From positions 5,828,001 through 5,892,000 of the forward strand of contig NZ_FMIC01000002.1 of assembly GCF_900091625.1 (NCBI RefSeq): 64,000 bases of DNA, given 5' to 3'. The translations under genes and the position numbers were made by a program. Position 1 is the first letter of the stretch. Each line of letters opens with the position of its first letter. The notes under the pieces are model-generated. The model was not told the origin of the DNA. It did no database searches and worked only from the letters and a program-made list of their open reading frames with translations. The DNA comes from Micromonospora peucetia. Lineage in GTDB: Bacteria > Actinomycetota > Actinomycetes > Mycobacteriales > Micromonosporaceae. Shown in pieces: positions 44,004 to 53,781 of the stretch.

Positions 44004-44681
44004 TCAGCTCATGAACATCCGTACGTGGACGTGCTGGTGTGCGGCGGCCAGGACATCCAGGTGGGGTCCGAATGTCTGCATGTCGTCGAGGTTGGCGGTG
44101 CGTACCTCGCGGTAGTCGTCGGCGACCTTCTCGTTGACCGCGAAGAGGATCGACTGGGCGTCGAGATGGTCCACCCGCATCAACCGGATCGCCGCGCCGA
44201 GCACGGTGGAGGCCGTGCCGTACTGGTGGGCCGCGAAGGCGTCCTGCTCGGTCACCCCGAGATCGGCGAAGACCACCCCGAGCGCGACCGGGTAGGTGAC
44301 CGGCACGCCGTTCGCCGACTCGCCGATCCGCTTCTTGAGCAGCGTCTCCCCGACGATCCGGGTCGAGGCCTCGGCCAACTTGCGACCCATGCGTACGGAC
44401 ATGACGCGCATCTCTTCGTTGATCTTGCGCAGGTTGACGGCCTCGTCCGCCTGCCGGATCCGGTCGAGGTCCCCGGCGGTGGCCGCGCGGTGCCCGGCGA
44501 GCAGGGCGACGCCGTCGCCCGTGGCGGCGAGCCGGGTGACCGTCCGGACGAAGTCCTGAAGGGTGCTCCGGTCGTGGACGACCCCGTGCTGGACCGCCAT
44601 CTCCAGCCCGTTCGAGAAGGAGAAGGCGCCGACCGGGAACACCGAGTCGCCGAACTGCAACAGCTTCAGGGTCTCGACCAT
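44004..44681 (-). CDS. ureF: Urease accessory protein UreF
   Basis: 225 residues from ATG 44681 (a GTG three codons earlier is possible). All-helical UreF pattern: [88 protein letters not shown] and a conserved C-terminal part. It acts as the checkpoint that stimulates UreG within the UreDFG complex. 23 bases separate it from ureE. Confidence 0.93.
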   Translation of the reverse strand: MVETLKLLQFGDSVFPVGAFSFSNGLEMAVQHGVVHDRSTLQDFVRTVTRLAATGDGVALLAGHRAATAGDLDRIRQADEAVNLRKINEEMRVMSVRMGRKLAEASTRIVGETLLKKRIGESANGVPVTYPVALGVVFADLGVTEQDAFAAHQYGTASTVLGAAIRLMRVDHLDAQSILFAVNEKVADDYREVRTANLDDMQTFGPHLDVLAAAHQHVHVRMFMS

Positions 44682-44704
44682 CTCGCGCACCGTCCGGCCC
44701 TGTC

Positions 44705-45268
44705 TCAGTTGAGCTCGGCGGGCAGGTGCGTGTGTGGCGTGGAGTCGGCCCCGCCGAACAGCCGCCGCGACTCGTGCGGCGCGAGGTACGCGATGATCTC
44801 GGTGCCCGGAAGGAACTCGTGCGTGATCCCGGTGAAGGCGTGGGTGCGCATCACCGAGTCCATGACCTTGCGGTCCACGGTCAGTGGGACGTACATCTTC
44901 GTGCCCTTGACCACGGCCGGCCAGTGCTGGTTGCCGATGGCGTGGCCGAGTTCGACGGCCGAGCGGATCAGCAGGTCGGCCGACTCGCCGCGCAACTTGT
45001 CGAGGTTCACGACCATCACCTCGCCCAACTGCACGCGGGCCACCACCGCCGTGGCGGTCAGGTCGTCCCAGGCGAGCACGTCGCCGTCGCGCAACCGGAC
45101 GCCACGGGCCAGCGAGACCGACAGTTCCGCCCCGGAACTGGTCATCTTGCGGATGCGGCTCTTCTGGGCGTCCCACTGGTCGAGCACCAGGTCGTCGATG
45201 CGCGCTTCCTTCAGCCGGACGGTCCAGTCCGGCTCGTTCATGTTGCCCAGCACCGTCTCGACGAGCAC
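44705..45268 (-). CDS. ureE: Urease accessory nickel-carrier UreE
   Basis: 187 residues from ATG 45268. N-terminal peptide-binding domain ([46 protein letters not shown]), then the ferredoxin-like metal domain with [29 protein letters not shown], whose central GNQHWP His is the dimer-interface nickel ligand. The long His-rich tail of some UreE proteins is absent; only the short STPHTHLP remains. It passes nickel to UreG. Many actinobacterial urease clusters lack ureE, so its presence here is notable. Confidence 0.92.
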   Translation of the reverse strand: MLVETVLGNMNEPDWTVRLKEARIDDLVLDQWDAQKSRIRKMTSSGAELSVSLARGVRLRDGDVLAWDDLTATAVVARVQLGEVMVVNLDKLRGESADLLIRSAVELGHAIGNQHWPAVVKGTKMYVPLTVDRKVMDSVMRTHAFTGITHEFLPGTEIIAYLAPHESRRLFGGADSTPHTHLPAELN

Positions 45269-45329
45269 GGGCTTCTCCTTTCGGTCGGTGTGCCGGGACC
45301 GGGTGCGTGCGAGACCGGTCCCGGCGGCG

Positions 45330-47048
45330 TCAGCTGAAGAAGTAGAGCTGGCTCAGGGGCAGGTTCCTGGCCGCCGGCACGGTGGCGTGCACGCCGTCCA
45401 TCTTCACGGCGAAGGTCTCCGGATCGACCTCGAGCTTCGGCGTCCGGTCGTTGCGGACCATGTCCCGCTTGGTGAGACCCCGGGTCCGGTACACGGGCAT
45501 GACCTGTCGTTGCAGGCCGAGCTGCTCGGCGACGCCGGCCTCGTGCGCCGCCCGGGACACGAAGGTCACGCAGGTCTTGGCGATCTGACTGCCGTACGCG
45601 GCGAAGTTCGGCCGGTAGTAGACCGGCTGCGGGGTCGGCAGCGAGGCGTTCGGGTCACCCATGATCGACCAGGCGATCATGCCGCCCTTGAGGACCATCT
45701 TCGGCTTGGTGCCGAAGAAGGCCGGCTCCCAGAGCACGAGGTCGGCCATCTTGCCCGGCGTGACCGAGCCCAGCACGTGCGAGATTCCCTGGGTGATGGC
45801 CGGGTTGATGGTCATCTTGGCCACGTACCGCAGCACCCGGAAGTTGTCGTTGGCGCTGGAGTCCTCGGCGAGCTTGCCGCGGACGGTCTTCATCTGCCCG
45901 GCGAGCTGGATGGTCCGCAGCCAGGTCTCACCGACGCGCCCCATGGCCTGCGAGTCGCTCTGCATCATCGAGATGACGCCCTCGTCGAGCAGGACGTCCT
46001 CGGCCGCGATCGTCTCCGTGCGGATCCGGCTCTCGACGAAGGCCACGTCCGAGGGGACCTGGGGATTGAAGTTGTGGCAGACCATGATCATGTCGTACAG
46101 CTCGGACTGGCTGTTGATGCCGTAGGGCACCGTCGGCGTGGTCGAGCTGGGCAGCACGTTCATCTGGGCGGCGATCTTGATGACGTCCGGCGCATGCCCA
46201 CCACCGGCGCCCTCGGTGTGGAAGGTGTGGATCGTGCGGCCCTCGAACGCGGCGATGGTGTCCTCGAGGTAACCGCTCTCGTTGAGGGTGTCCGTGTGGA
46301 TGCTGACCTGCACGTCGAACTCGTCGGCGACGTCCAGGCAGGCTCGGATCACCGCTGGCGGCGCACCCCAGTCCTCATGGATCTTGAAGCTCGGCGCGCC
46401 GGCCATGATCTGTTCGACCAGGGGCGCGCGGCCGGTGCTGTTGCCCTTCGCCATCAGGCCGATGTTGATCGGGATGTTCTCGAAGGCCCGCATCATCGCC
46501 TGGATGTTCCAGGGACCGGGGGTGATGGTGACGCCGTTGGTGCTGTCGGTCGGGCCGGTGCCGCCGCCCCACAGGGTGGTCACGCCGTTGCTCAGGGCGG
46601 CCTGCGCCTGGAACGGCGTCACCAGGTGCACGTGCGCGTCGATACCCCCGGCGGTCAGGATGAGGTGCTCGCCGGAGATGGCCTCGGTGCCCGGCCCGGT
46701 GATCAGCTCGGGGGTGACCCCGTCCATGACGTTCGGGTTGCCGGCCTTGCCGATGCCGGCGATCTTGCCGTCCTTGACCCCGACGTCGGCCTTGACCACG
46801 CCGAGGGTCGCGTCGAGGACGGTCACGTTCGTGATGACCAGGTCCAGCCCGCCCTCGGCGTTGGTGTACTGGTTGTGCACCCCCATGCCGTCGCGCAGCG
46901 TCTTGCCCCCGCCGTACATCACCTCGTCGCCGAGGACCCGGAGGTCCTTCTCGATCTCGATGTACAGGTCGGTGTCGCCGAGCCTGATCTGGTCGCCCGT
47001 CGTGGGGCCGTACATTCCGGAATACTCTTGCCGGGAAATCTGGCTCAT
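45330..47048 (-). CDS. ureC: Urease catalytic (alpha) subunit
   Basis: 572 residues from ATG 47048. Bi-nickel site: His139 and His141 in GGIDAHVHL, carbamylated Lys222 in SFKIHEDWG, His251 in SIHTDTLNE, His277 in [16 protein letters not shown], Asp365 in QSDSQAMGR. The mobile flap reads [11 protein letters not shown] (Cys324, His325, Asn326), where classical ureases have [14 protein letters not shown] replaces the usual SSTNPTLPY. All key residues are kept, so it should hydrolyse urea to ammonia and CO2, but it belongs to a divergent urease lineage. The usual trio with ureB and ureA lies upstream. Confidence 0.97.
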   Translation of the reverse strand: MSQISRQEYSGMYGPTTGDQIRLGDTDLYIEIEKDLRVLGDEVMYGGGKTLRDGMGVHNQYTNAEGGLDLVITNVTVLDATLGVVKADVGVKDGKIAGIGKAGNPNVMDGVTPELITGPGTEAISGEHLILTAGGIDAHVHLVTPFQAQAALSNGVTTLWGGGTGPTDSTNGVTITPGPWNIQAMMRAFENIPINIGLMAKGNSTGRAPLVEQIMAGAPSFKIHEDWGAPPAVIRACLDVADEFDVQVSIHTDTLNESGYLEDTIAAFEGRTIHTFHTEGAGGGHAPDVIKIAAQMNVLPSSTTPTVPYGINSQSELYDMIMVCHNFNPQVPSDVAFVESRIRTETIAAEDVLLDEGVISMMQSDSQAMGRVGETWLRTIQLAGQMKTVRGKLAEDSSANDNFRVLRYVAKMTINPAITQGISHVLGSVTPGKMADLVLWEPAFFGTKPKMVLKGGMIAWSIMGDPNASLPTPQPVYYRPNFAAYGSQIAKTCVTFVSRAAHEAGVAEQLGLQRQVMPVYRTRGLTKRDMVRNDRTPKLEVDPETFAVKMDGVHATVPAARNLPLSQLYFFS

Positions 47049-47095
47049 CTGATCTTCTCTCCTGCCCGAGGCTGGCAGCCCTGCGGATAGTGGAC

Positions 47096-47557
47096 CTACT
47101 GCTTCTTGCCCTTGGGGTTCTCCTGCTGTTCCGGGCCGAACTTGAAGCCCCGGGTCTTGGCGTTGTGGATCGCCTCGGTCCGGTCCGGCCGGTAGCTGGG
47201 GGTCGACTCGCTGCCCGTCCAGCCCTGCACCAGCCCGTTGAACCCGTACACGCGCTGCTGACCGCCGAAGGGAATGAGTTCCACCGTCTTCTTGTCGCCC
47301 GGCTCGAAGCGGATGGACGTCGTCGCCGGAATGTTCAACCGCTTTCCGAAGGCCGCCTCGCGGTCGAAGGCGAGCATCCGGTTGACTTCGAAGAAGTGGA
47401 AGTGTGAGCCGACCTGAATCGGCCGGTCACCGGTGTTCTGGACGACGACTTCGGTAACCGGCCGACCCGCGTTCAGCTCCAGCGGCTGGTCGCTCAGCAC
47501 GTAGCCACCGATGGGTCGCACGTGCTTCGAGTTGGGGCCGGGATGTTGCTTGGCCAT
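47096..47557 (-). CDS. ureB: Urease beta subunit
   Basis: 153 residues from ATG 47557, longer than the usual 100-120. Core [72 protein letters not shown], with the conserved SHFHF strand, and [19 protein letters not shown]. The C-terminal 40 residues are a charged extension ([20 protein letters not shown] ...), another sign of a divergent lineage. Structural subunit of the urease trimer. Confidence 0.95.
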   Translation of the reverse strand: MAKQHPGPNSKHVRPIGGYVLSDQPLELNAGRPVTEVVVQNTGDRPIQVGSHFHFFEVNRMLAFDREAAFGKRLNIPATTSIRFEPGDKKTVELIPFGGQQRVYGFNGLVQGWTGSESTPSYRPDRTEAIHNAKTRGFKFGPEQQENPKGKKQ

Positions 47558-47599
47558 TTCTGCTCCGCCTTCCTGAAGATCGCGTCTGGGCTGCTGCGC

Positions 47600-47902
47600 C
47601 TATCGGATCGGTGAGTGCACGGTGACCAGTCGGGAGCCGTCGGTGAACACCGCCTCGACCTGGACCATGGGCAGCATGTCCGGCACGCCCGGCATCACGT
47701 CGGCGGCGCTGAGGGTGCTGCGGGCGTCGTTCATGACCTCTTCGACGGTCTTGCCCTCCCGGGCCCCTTCGAGGGCGGCGGCGCAGATCACCGCGACGGA
47801 CTCGGGATGGTTGAGCTTGATCCCTCTGGCCTTGCGCGCGTTGGCGACGACGGCCATCGAGAGGATCGTGAGCTTGTCGAATTCCTTCGGTGTCAGATGC
47901 AC
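47600..47902 (-). CDS. ureA: Urease gamma subunit
   Basis: 100 residues from GTG 47902, the canonical UreA length, beginning [44 protein letters not shown]-like AAGGACCAGG lies upstream. The frame is open to another GTG at 47980, which would add 26 Pro/Arg-rich residues without homology. [22 protein letters not shown] and [24 protein letters not shown] complete the family pattern. First gene of the leftward operon ureABCEFGD-UT-amt. The AT-richer block 47990-48022 upstream probably holds the promoter. Confidence 0.95.
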   Translation of the reverse strand: MHLTPKEFDKLTILSMAVVANARKARGIKLNHPESVAVICAAALEGAREGKTVEEVMNDARSTLSAADVMPGVPDMLPMVQVEAVFTDGSRLVTVHSPIR

Positions 47903-48105
47903 TGTCCTGGTCCTTCGTGACTGTCGTTCGGGAGCCGCCAGCCGGCCGGCCGGACTCGGCTCGGGCTCTGGTACCGGCACCTCGGCTCGACGTTGAACAA
48001 ACGTCCTTTAAGCCTGTTTAGTGCCGCTTCGAGTAGGACCGTACGCTTCGCCTTGCCGACGCGGACCGAATTCGGGGAACTGCCGCTCCCGGCCACCAGA
48101 AGCGA

Positions 48106-49554
48106 TCAGCCAGACCGGCCGGCGGCGCCGTGAGAACGCCGGGCGCGGCCACCGGTCGCCCACATCTGCTGGATCTCTTCGAGGGTCTTGCCCTTCGTCT
48201 CCGGCAGGTACCGCCAGATGAACAGGAAGCCGATCACACAGGTGCCGGCGAAGAGCGCGAACACCCCGGACCGCCCCAGGGCATCGAGCATGCTCAGGAA
48301 GAACTGCGTGACGAGATACTCCGTGCCCCAGTGCGTGGCGGTGGCGATCGCCACGCACCGGCCCCGGATGCGGCCCGGAAAGATCTCGTTGATCACGGTC
48401 CAGGCGGCCGGCCCGATAGACATGGCATAGAACGCGACGAACATGACCACGCCGACCAGCAGGAAGATGCCCGCGTCGGTGGGGTGGTGCCCGGTCGCTC
48501 CGGCCCGCTCCGCGCCCGGGCTCATCTTCGCGAAGCTGATGCTGACCACCACGAGCGAGACCGCCATGCCCAGCAGACCGACCAGCAGCAGCGGGCGGCG
48601 GCCGAGCCGGTCCAGGAAGGCGACCGCGACCAGCGTGAAGAGCGAATCGACCCCACCGATCGCCCAGGTGGTCGCGGTGAGCTGCTCCTGCGGGGTGTGG
48701 AAACCCGCCGCCGAGAAGATCGAGTCCGCGTAGTAGATGATCCCGTTGATCCCGGTCAACTGCTGGAACAGGGCCAGGCCGACACCGAGCGCCAACGGTC
48801 GCCGCCACCGGTGCGAGAGCACCTCCCGCCAGCCCGCCTTCTCGGTCGTGAGGCTCTCCTCGATGGCGTGCAGCTTGTGGGCCACCTTCCGCTCCGGCGT
48901 GGTCGCCTTCAGCGACGCCTCCGCCCGGCGCTTGTCCCCCCGTTTGAGATACCAGACGGCAGAGTCGGGGATCACGGTGGTGACCAGGGCGAGGGCCACC
49001 CCCAGCAGCGCCGCCGCCCCCAGCAGGTAGCGCCAGGAGTCGCCCGACTCGAACAGTTCGTCGGCCAGGTAGCCGATGAAGATGGCGAATGTGGTGGAGA
49101 ACTGGTAGACCGCCAGGAGACTGCCCCGGATCCGTTCCGGCGCGGCCTCCGCCGCGTACATCGGTCCGGCGACCGAGGCCACCCCGATGCCCAGCCCCAG
49201 GATCAGCCGCGCGCCGAACAGGACCCCGATCACCGGCGCGACCGCCTGCAGGATCGTGCCCGCCCCGAACGTGGCGGCGGCGACCCACAGCGCCCCCCGG
49301 CGACCGAGCCGGTCGGCGAGGTGACCACCGAGCAACGCGCCCACCAGCGCCCCGGGGGTCACCCAGCTCGCCGCCACCTCGACGGCGAAGGTGTCCGCCT
49401 GGAAGGTCTGACGGATGTCGCGCAGCGCTCCGCTGATGACACCCTGGTCGTAGCCGAAGAACGCACCGGAGAGGACGACGACGGAGAGGACCGCGATGAG
49501 GTTACGTCTCGGTGGCCTCCCCCGCCTGCGCTTCCCGCCGCCGTTGGCAGTCAC
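48106..49554 (-). CDS. MFS sugar/proton symporter
   Basis: 482 residues from GTG 49554, chosen because GGAGGGGGG stands about six bases upstream; ATG 49611 has no ribosome site. Twelve membrane segments with the sugar-porter signatures: FFGYDQGVISGALRDI, GHLADRLGRRGAL, APERIRGSLLAVYQF, FQQLTGINGIIYYADSIF, DRLGRRPLLLVG, GPAAWTVINEIFPGRIRGR and the closing YLPETKGKTLEEI. It resembles xylose/arabinose/glucose porters such as XylE. The substrate is not certain. A single gene with a terminator from uppP upstream. Confidence 0.92.
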   Translation of the reverse strand: MTANGGGKRRRGRPPRRNLIAVLSVVVLSGAFFGYDQGVISGALRDIRQTFQADTFAVEVAASWVTPGALVGALLGGHLADRLGRRGALWVAAATFGAGTILQAVAPVIGVLFGARLILGLGIGVASVAGPMYAAEAAPERIRGSLLAVYQFSTTFAIFIGYLADELFESGDSWRYLLGAAALLGVALALVTTVIPDSAVWYLKRGDKRRAEASLKATTPERKVAHKLHAIEESLTTEKAGWREVLSHRWRRPLALGVGLALFQQLTGINGIIYYADSIFSAAGFHTPQEQLTATTWAIGGVDSLFTLVAVAFLDRLGRRPLLLVGLLGMAVSLVVVSISFAKMSPGAERAGATGHHPTDAGIFLLVGVVMFVAFYAMSIGPAAWTVINEIFPGRIRGRCVAIATATHWGTEYLVTQFFLSMLDALGRSGVFALFAGTCVIGFLFIWRYLPETKGKTLEEIQQMWATGGRARRSHGAAGRSG

Positions 49555-49676
49555 GGTCGCCCCCCTCCGGCGCGAGCCACGGACAGGTCCATCCGAGAGA
49601 CAGCGCGACATCCAGAGGATAGATCCGAAATGTCCGGCTAGCGTGGCGGATGGCGGACGCGGGGCCCCGACACGGG

Positions 49677-49714
49677 CCGGCCCCCGTACCCGCTGCGGGG
49701 TCCGGGGGCCGGCG
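49677..49714 (-). terminator. Hairpin terminator after uppP
   Basis: GCCGGCCCCCG (49677-49687) and CGGGGGCCGGC (49704-49714) form a perfect 11-bp stem 13 bases past the uppP stop. Confidence 0.75.
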
Positions 49715-49726
49715 GGCGCGGGCGGA

Positions 49727-50563
49727 TCAGGTCGCGCTGATGGTGCCCGTCATCAGCAGGGCGAGCACCAGGGTGCCCAGCGCGACCCGGTACAGCACGA
49801 AGACGTACAGGGTGTGGTGGGCGACGTAGCGCAGCAGCCAGGCGATGGCCGCGTACCCGACGCCGAAGGCGATGATCGTGGCGATGATCATCTGGGCGCC
49901 GCTCGGCACCGACGTGCCCGGGGCCGCCGGCGCGAAGACGTCACCGACGCTGAAGATCCCGGACATCACCACCGCCGGGATGGCCAGCAGGAACGAGTAG
50001 CGCGCCGCCGCCTCCCGGGTGAGGTTGAGCAGCAGCCCGGCGGTGAGCGTGCCGCCGGAGCGGGACACCCCGGGGACCAGCGCCATCGCCTGGGCGAAGC
50101 CCATCACCACGCCGTCGCGCATCCGGAAGTTCTCCAGGGTGCGACTCTGCCGACCCCAGTACTCGGCGAACGCCAGCACGAACGCGAACACGATCAGCGT
50201 GGTGGACACCACCCAGAGGTTGCGGCCGGCGGTGCGGATCTGGTCCTTGAACAGGAAACCGAACAGCCCGATCGGGATCGAGCCGATGATGACGTACCAG
50301 CCCATCCGGTAGTCGAGGCTGGAACGCACCGACTTGTCCCTGATGCCGACCAGCCAGGTGCGGGTGATCCGCCAGATGTCCTTGGCGAAGTAGATCAGCA
50401 CCGCCGCCTCGGTGCCCAGCTGGGTGACCGCGGTGAACGACGCCCCGGCGTCCTGGTCGAAAAAGATCGCCGAGGTGATCCGCATGTGGCCGGACGAGCT
50501 GACCGGCAGGAACTCGGTCAGTCCCTGGACGATGCCCAGGACGATGGCTTCGAGCCAGGTCAC
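49727..50563 (-). CDS. uppP: Undecaprenyl-diphosphatase
   Basis: 278 residues from GTG 50563, overlapping the stop of the LLM oxidoreductase gene. BacA/UppP signatures: [24 protein letters not shown] with catalytic Glu and Ser, and [19 protein letters not shown] with the Arg/Ser of the second motif. Eight membrane segments. It recycles the lipid carrier for cell-wall synthesis and gives bacitracin tolerance. The coupling to a flavin/F420 oxidoreductase is a frequent actinobacterial arrangement. Confidence 0.95.
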   Translation of the reverse strand: MTWLEAIVLGIVQGLTEFLPVSSSGHMRITSAIFFDQDAGASFTAVTQLGTEAAVLIYFAKDIWRITRTWLVGIRDKSVRSSLDYRMGWYVIIGSIPIGLFGFLFKDQIRTAGRNLWVVSTTLIVFAFVLAFAEYWGRQSRTLENFRMRDGVVMGFAQAMALVPGVSRSGGTLTAGLLLNLTREAAARYSFLLAIPAVVMSGIFSVGDVFAPAAPGTSVPSGAQMIIATIIAFGVGYAAIAWLLRYVAHHTLYVFVLYRVALGTLVLALLMTGTISAT

Positions 50564-51612
50564 TCGCCGACTCCCGAGAGGTCCAGCGCCTCGGCGACGG
50601 TACGCAGGGTCTGCACACCGCTGTCCCGGTCGGCGGCGAACAGGCTCACCGACAGGGTGGTGACGCCGGCGGCGGCGTACTCCCGCATCCGCTCGGCGAT
50701 GCGCTCCTTCGGGCCCAGCAGCGAGGTGCGGTCGATGAACTCCATCGGCACCGCGGCGGCCGCGTCACGCTGCCGCTTGGCCAGGTAGAGGTCCTGCACC
50801 TCGCGGGCGGCGTCGCCGTAACCCATCCGGGTGGCGAGCTGGTTGTAGAAGTTCTGCTGCCGGCTGCCCATGCCGCCGACGTAGAGGGCCGCGTACCAGC
50901 GGACCAGCTCGGCACAGGTGGCGATGTCGTCGCCGACCACCACGGGCACCGTGGGGACCACGTCGAAACCGGCCAGTTCCTTGCCGACCTTCGCCCGCCC
51001 GGCGCGTACCGACGCCAACTGCTCCTCGGCGAACTCGGGGGCGTAGAAGACGGCCAGCCAGCCGTCGGCCACCTCACCGGCCAGTTCCAGGTTCTTCGGG
51101 CCCACGGCGGCGAGGTAGATCGGTATGTGCTCGCGCGGCGGGTGGAAGCCCAGCTTCAGCGCCTTGCCCGGGCCGTCGGGCAGCGGCAGTGTGTAGAACT
51201 CGCCGTCGTACGCGACGCTCTTGCGCGCGACGGCCAGCTTCACGATGTCCACGAACTCGCGGGTCCGGGCCAGCGGCTTGCCGAACCGGACGCCGTGCCA
51301 GCCCTCGGAGACCTGCGGGCCGGACACGCCGAGGCCCAGCCGGAACCGGCCCCCGGAGAGCGCGTCGATGGTCGCCGCGGTCATCGCGGTCATCGCCGGG
51401 GTACGGGCGGGGATCTGCATCACCGCGCTGCCCAGGTCGATCCGCTCCGTCTGACCGGCCATCCAGGCGAGCATGCTCGGCGAGTCGGAGCCGTAGGCCT
51501 CCGCCGCCCACACCACCGAGTAGCCGAGCCGGTCCGCTTCCTGAGCGAAAGCCAGGTGATCGGCCGGCGTGCTCCACGCTGTCTGGTATCCGAGGCTGAG
51601 CCCGAGTCGCAC
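50560..51612 (-). CDS. LLM-class (probably F420-dependent) oxidoreductase
   Basis: 350 residues from GTG 51612 with GGGGGAGGACCA upstream. Luciferase-like barrel: [123 protein letters not shown]. These are typical of the F420-binding subgroup in actinobacteria. Substrate unknown. Its stop overlaps the uppP start as GTGA. Confidence 0.88.
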   Translation of the reverse strand: MRLGLSLGYQTAWSTPADHLAFAQEADRLGYSVVWAAEAYGSDSPSMLAWMAGQTERIDLGSAVMQIPARTPAMTAMTAATIDALSGGRFRLGLGVSGPQVSEGWHGVRFGKPLARTREFVDIVKLAVARKSVAYDGEFYTLPLPDGPGKALKLGFHPPREHIPIYLAAVGPKNLELAGEVADGWLAVFYAPEFAEEQLASVRAGRAKVGKELAGFDVVPTVPVVVGDDIATCAELVRWYAALYVGGMGSRQQNFYNQLATRMGYGDAAREVQDLYLAKRQRDAAAAVPMEFIDRTSLLGPKERIAERMREYAAAGVTTLSVSLFAADRDSGVQTLRTVAEALDLSGVGE

Positions 51613-51787
51613 TGGTCCTCCCCCATCCGCACCACAGGTCGCATCAGGTTACGCAATGCCCGGAGGTGGCCCGTTCACCGGCTCACCACCACCGAGGGTG
51701 GCCTGGACGGTCGGAAACGCGACGCGCCCGGCACACTTGACGGGAGCGAGGATATCGGCGGGGCCCGGTTCGAAATAAGGTTCACCC

Positions 51788-52759
51788 ATGCAACAGCGAC
51801 CGCTCGGCCGAAGCGGGCTGGCGGTTTCGCGGCTCGCGCTCGGCACCATGACGTGGGGCCGGGACACCGACGCCGACGATGCGGCCGCCCAGCTGAAGAG
51901 TTACCTCGATGCGGGCGGCAACCTGATCGACACCGCAGACGTCTACGGCGACGGCGACGCCGAGTCGGTGATCGGGTCCCTGCTGGGCTCCCTGGTGCCG
52001 CGCGAGGACCTGCTGATCGCCACCAAGGCGGGGCTGCGGCCGGGCAGCGGCCGACGTCGGGACGCCTCCCGGGGGCACCTGCTGCGCACGCTGGACGCCT
52101 CGCTGCGCCGGCTCGGGACGGACCATGTCGACCTGTTCCAGCTGCACGGCTACGACCCCGACACCCCGCTGGAGGAGACTCTCGCGGCGCTCGACCACGC
52201 GGTGGCCAGCGGCCGGGTCCGCTACGTCGGGGTGTCGAACTTCGCCGGCTGGCAGACCGCACGGGCGGCCGCCTGGCAGACCGCCTGGCCGGGACGTGCT
52301 CCGGTGGTGGCCGCGCAGGTGGAGTACTCACTCCTGGAGCGGGGCGTCGAGCGGGAGGTGCTGCCCGCCTGTGAGGCCCTCGGGCTGGGGGTGCTGCCCT
52401 GGTCGCCGCTGGGGCGCGGGGTGCTCACCGGAAAATACCGGCACGGCCGTCCCGCCGACTCGCGGGCGGCCTCGCCGCACTTCGAGCGCTTCGTCGCCAC
52501 CTACCTGGAGCCCCGCTGCTCAAGCATCGTGGAGGCAGTCGCCACCGCTGCCGGCGGGCTGGGCGTGTCGCCGTCGGAGGTGGCGCTGGCCTGGATCCGC
52601 GACCGCCCCGGGGTGGTGGCCCCGATCCTCGGCGCACGCACGGTCGGGCAACTGCTCGGCGCGCTCCAGGTCGAGCGGATGACCCTGCCGGAGGAGATCG
52701 TCACCGCGCTGGACGACGTGTCGGCCGTGCCGGTGGGCTACCCCGAGCGCGACGCCTGA
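51788..52759 (+). CDS. Aldo/keto reductase
   Basis: 323 residues from ATG 51788. Family pattern: RPLGRSGLAVSRLALGTMTWG, GGNLIDTADVYGDGDAESVIGSLL (catalytic Asp and Tyr), LIATKAGLRPG (Lys), HVDLFQLHGYDP (His), VRYVGVSNFAGWQ, AAQVEYSLLERGVEREVLP, GVLPWSPLGRGVLTGKY and SPSEVALAWIRDRPGVVAPILGART. It uses NADPH on an unknown carbonyl compound. TAAGGT lies six bases before the ATG, so it is likely leaderless. Divergent from the LLM gene. Confidence 0.93.
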   Translation: MQQRPLGRSGLAVSRLALGTMTWGRDTDADDAAAQLKSYLDAGGNLIDTADVYGDGDAESVIGSLLGSLVPREDLLIATKAGLRPGSGRRRDASRGHLLRTLDASLRRLGTDHVDLFQLHGYDPDTPLEETLAALDHAVASGRVRYVGVSNFAGWQTARAAAWQTAWPGRAPVVAAQVEYSLLERGVEREVLPACEALGLGVLPWSPLGRGVLTGKYRHGRPADSRAASPHFERFVATYLEPRCSSIVEAVATAAGGLGVSPSEVALAWIRDRPGVVAPILGARTVGQLLGALQVERMTLPEEIVTALDDVSAVPVGYPERDA

Positions 52760-52859
52760 ACCGCCGGGCGGCGGGCCAGGCCGACGATCGGCGGGCCAGG
52801 CCGGGTGCCGTGCCGGCGGCACCGGCCGTGCCGTCGCAGCCCCGCGGGCACCGCATCGC

Positions 52860-53759
52860 TCAGGTCGTGGGGCGCTGGCCGGGGAGGTCGCGTACGGCGG
52901 CGAGGAAGCGGGACTGGTCGTCGCGGGTGGCCGGGTTGACGATCCGGATCCAGGACCCGTCGTCGAACACGATGGTGGACGGGAACTGCGCGAGGCGGGC
53001 CGTGCCGTGCTCGCAGTCGATCCGGGTGATGCGCCGCCGCGGCACGCTCCAGAGCACCTGGGGGCGCCGCCGGTCCTCGCGGTCGGGATCGGGGCGGCGG
53101 CCCATCCGCAGCAGGTGCAGGTGGGTGTCGGTGACCGCCAACGGGGTGCCGGTGTAGCGCTCGAGGAAGAGCAGCAGGCTGCCGGCGAGCGTGGCCAGGT
53201 CGCCGCTGAAGACGTACCGCCGCCGGTGGGCGATCTCGGCGAGCTGGTCGGCCAGCGGGCGGTAGCGGCTGAGCCGGAACAGCGCCCGGAACGCCTCCTG
53301 CTCAGCGGTCAGCGGCAGCGGCTCCCGGGGAGCGACGCCCGGCGCGGGCTCCGGCTCGGCCGCCTCCGGCGTGCCCGCAGCGAGGACGGCGGCCTTGCCG
53401 GGCAGCAGCAGGACGCTCGCGGCGATCCGGACGGGCGTCATCACGGCGTCCACCCACGCGACCGGGTTGACGATGTTGAGCAGCCCGAACAACGCGCGCG
53501 GATCGAGCGCCTCGGCGAGTTCCGTGTTCACCCGGTCGGCGAGCTGGCTGCCGGCCCGGTGGTTCTCCGGGGCCCGCACCGGTGCCAGGCCGACGTAGCG
53601 GACCTCCTCGTCGGGCAGCAGGGGCGCGACCAGAGCGCGCTCGGGCTCGTCGGTGGTGCGGAACTCGTCGCGCAGCTCACGGGCCTTGTCCCGGGCGGCC
53701 CGCGCACCACCCAGCACCGTGTCGGTCAGCCGGCCCAGCCGGCTGCGCCCGTCGGACAC
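52860..53759 (-). CDS. Uncharacterised protein of the type VII-like group
   Basis: 299 residues from GTG 53759, chosen for GAGGGGGTGGAAC upstream. The first 60 residues are helical and charged (LTDTVLGGARAARDKARELRDEFRTTDEPERALV). A short hydrophobic stretch lies near 120-145 (IAASVLLLPGKAAVLAAG). The C-terminal half (about 215-299) resembles a PH-like strand pattern: GTPLAVTDTHLHLLRMGRRP, QVLWSVPRRRITRIDCEHGTARLAQF, IVFDDGSWIRIVNP. Found directly downstream of the large helical protein at 53782 on the same strand. Function unknown. Confidence 0.6.
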   Translation of the reverse strand: MSDGRSRLGRLTDTVLGGARAARDKARELRDEFRTTDEPERALVAPLLPDEEVRYVGLAPVRAPENHRAGSQLADRVNTELAEALDPRALFGLLNIVNPVAWVDAVMTPVRIAASVLLLPGKAAVLAAGTPEAAEPEPAPGVAPREPLPLTAEQEAFRALFRLSRYRPLADQLAEIAHRRRYVFSGDLATLAGSLLLFLERYTGTPLAVTDTHLHLLRMGRRPDPDREDRRRPQVLWSVPRRRITRIDCEHGTARLAQFPSTIVFDDGSWIRIVNPATRDDQSRFLAAVRDLPGQRPTT

Positions 53760-53781
53760 GTTCCACCCCCTCGCTCGACCA

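Noticed and set aside
44025..47090. Long plus-strand frame opposite the urease genes
   Set aside because: Antisense shadow of ureF-ureE-ureC; it runs across several real genes and shows no domain.
47990..48022. Possible GlnR box upstream of ureA
   Set aside because: The AT-richer block has single half-sites only; spacing and sequence do not fit the GlnR consensus well enough to call.
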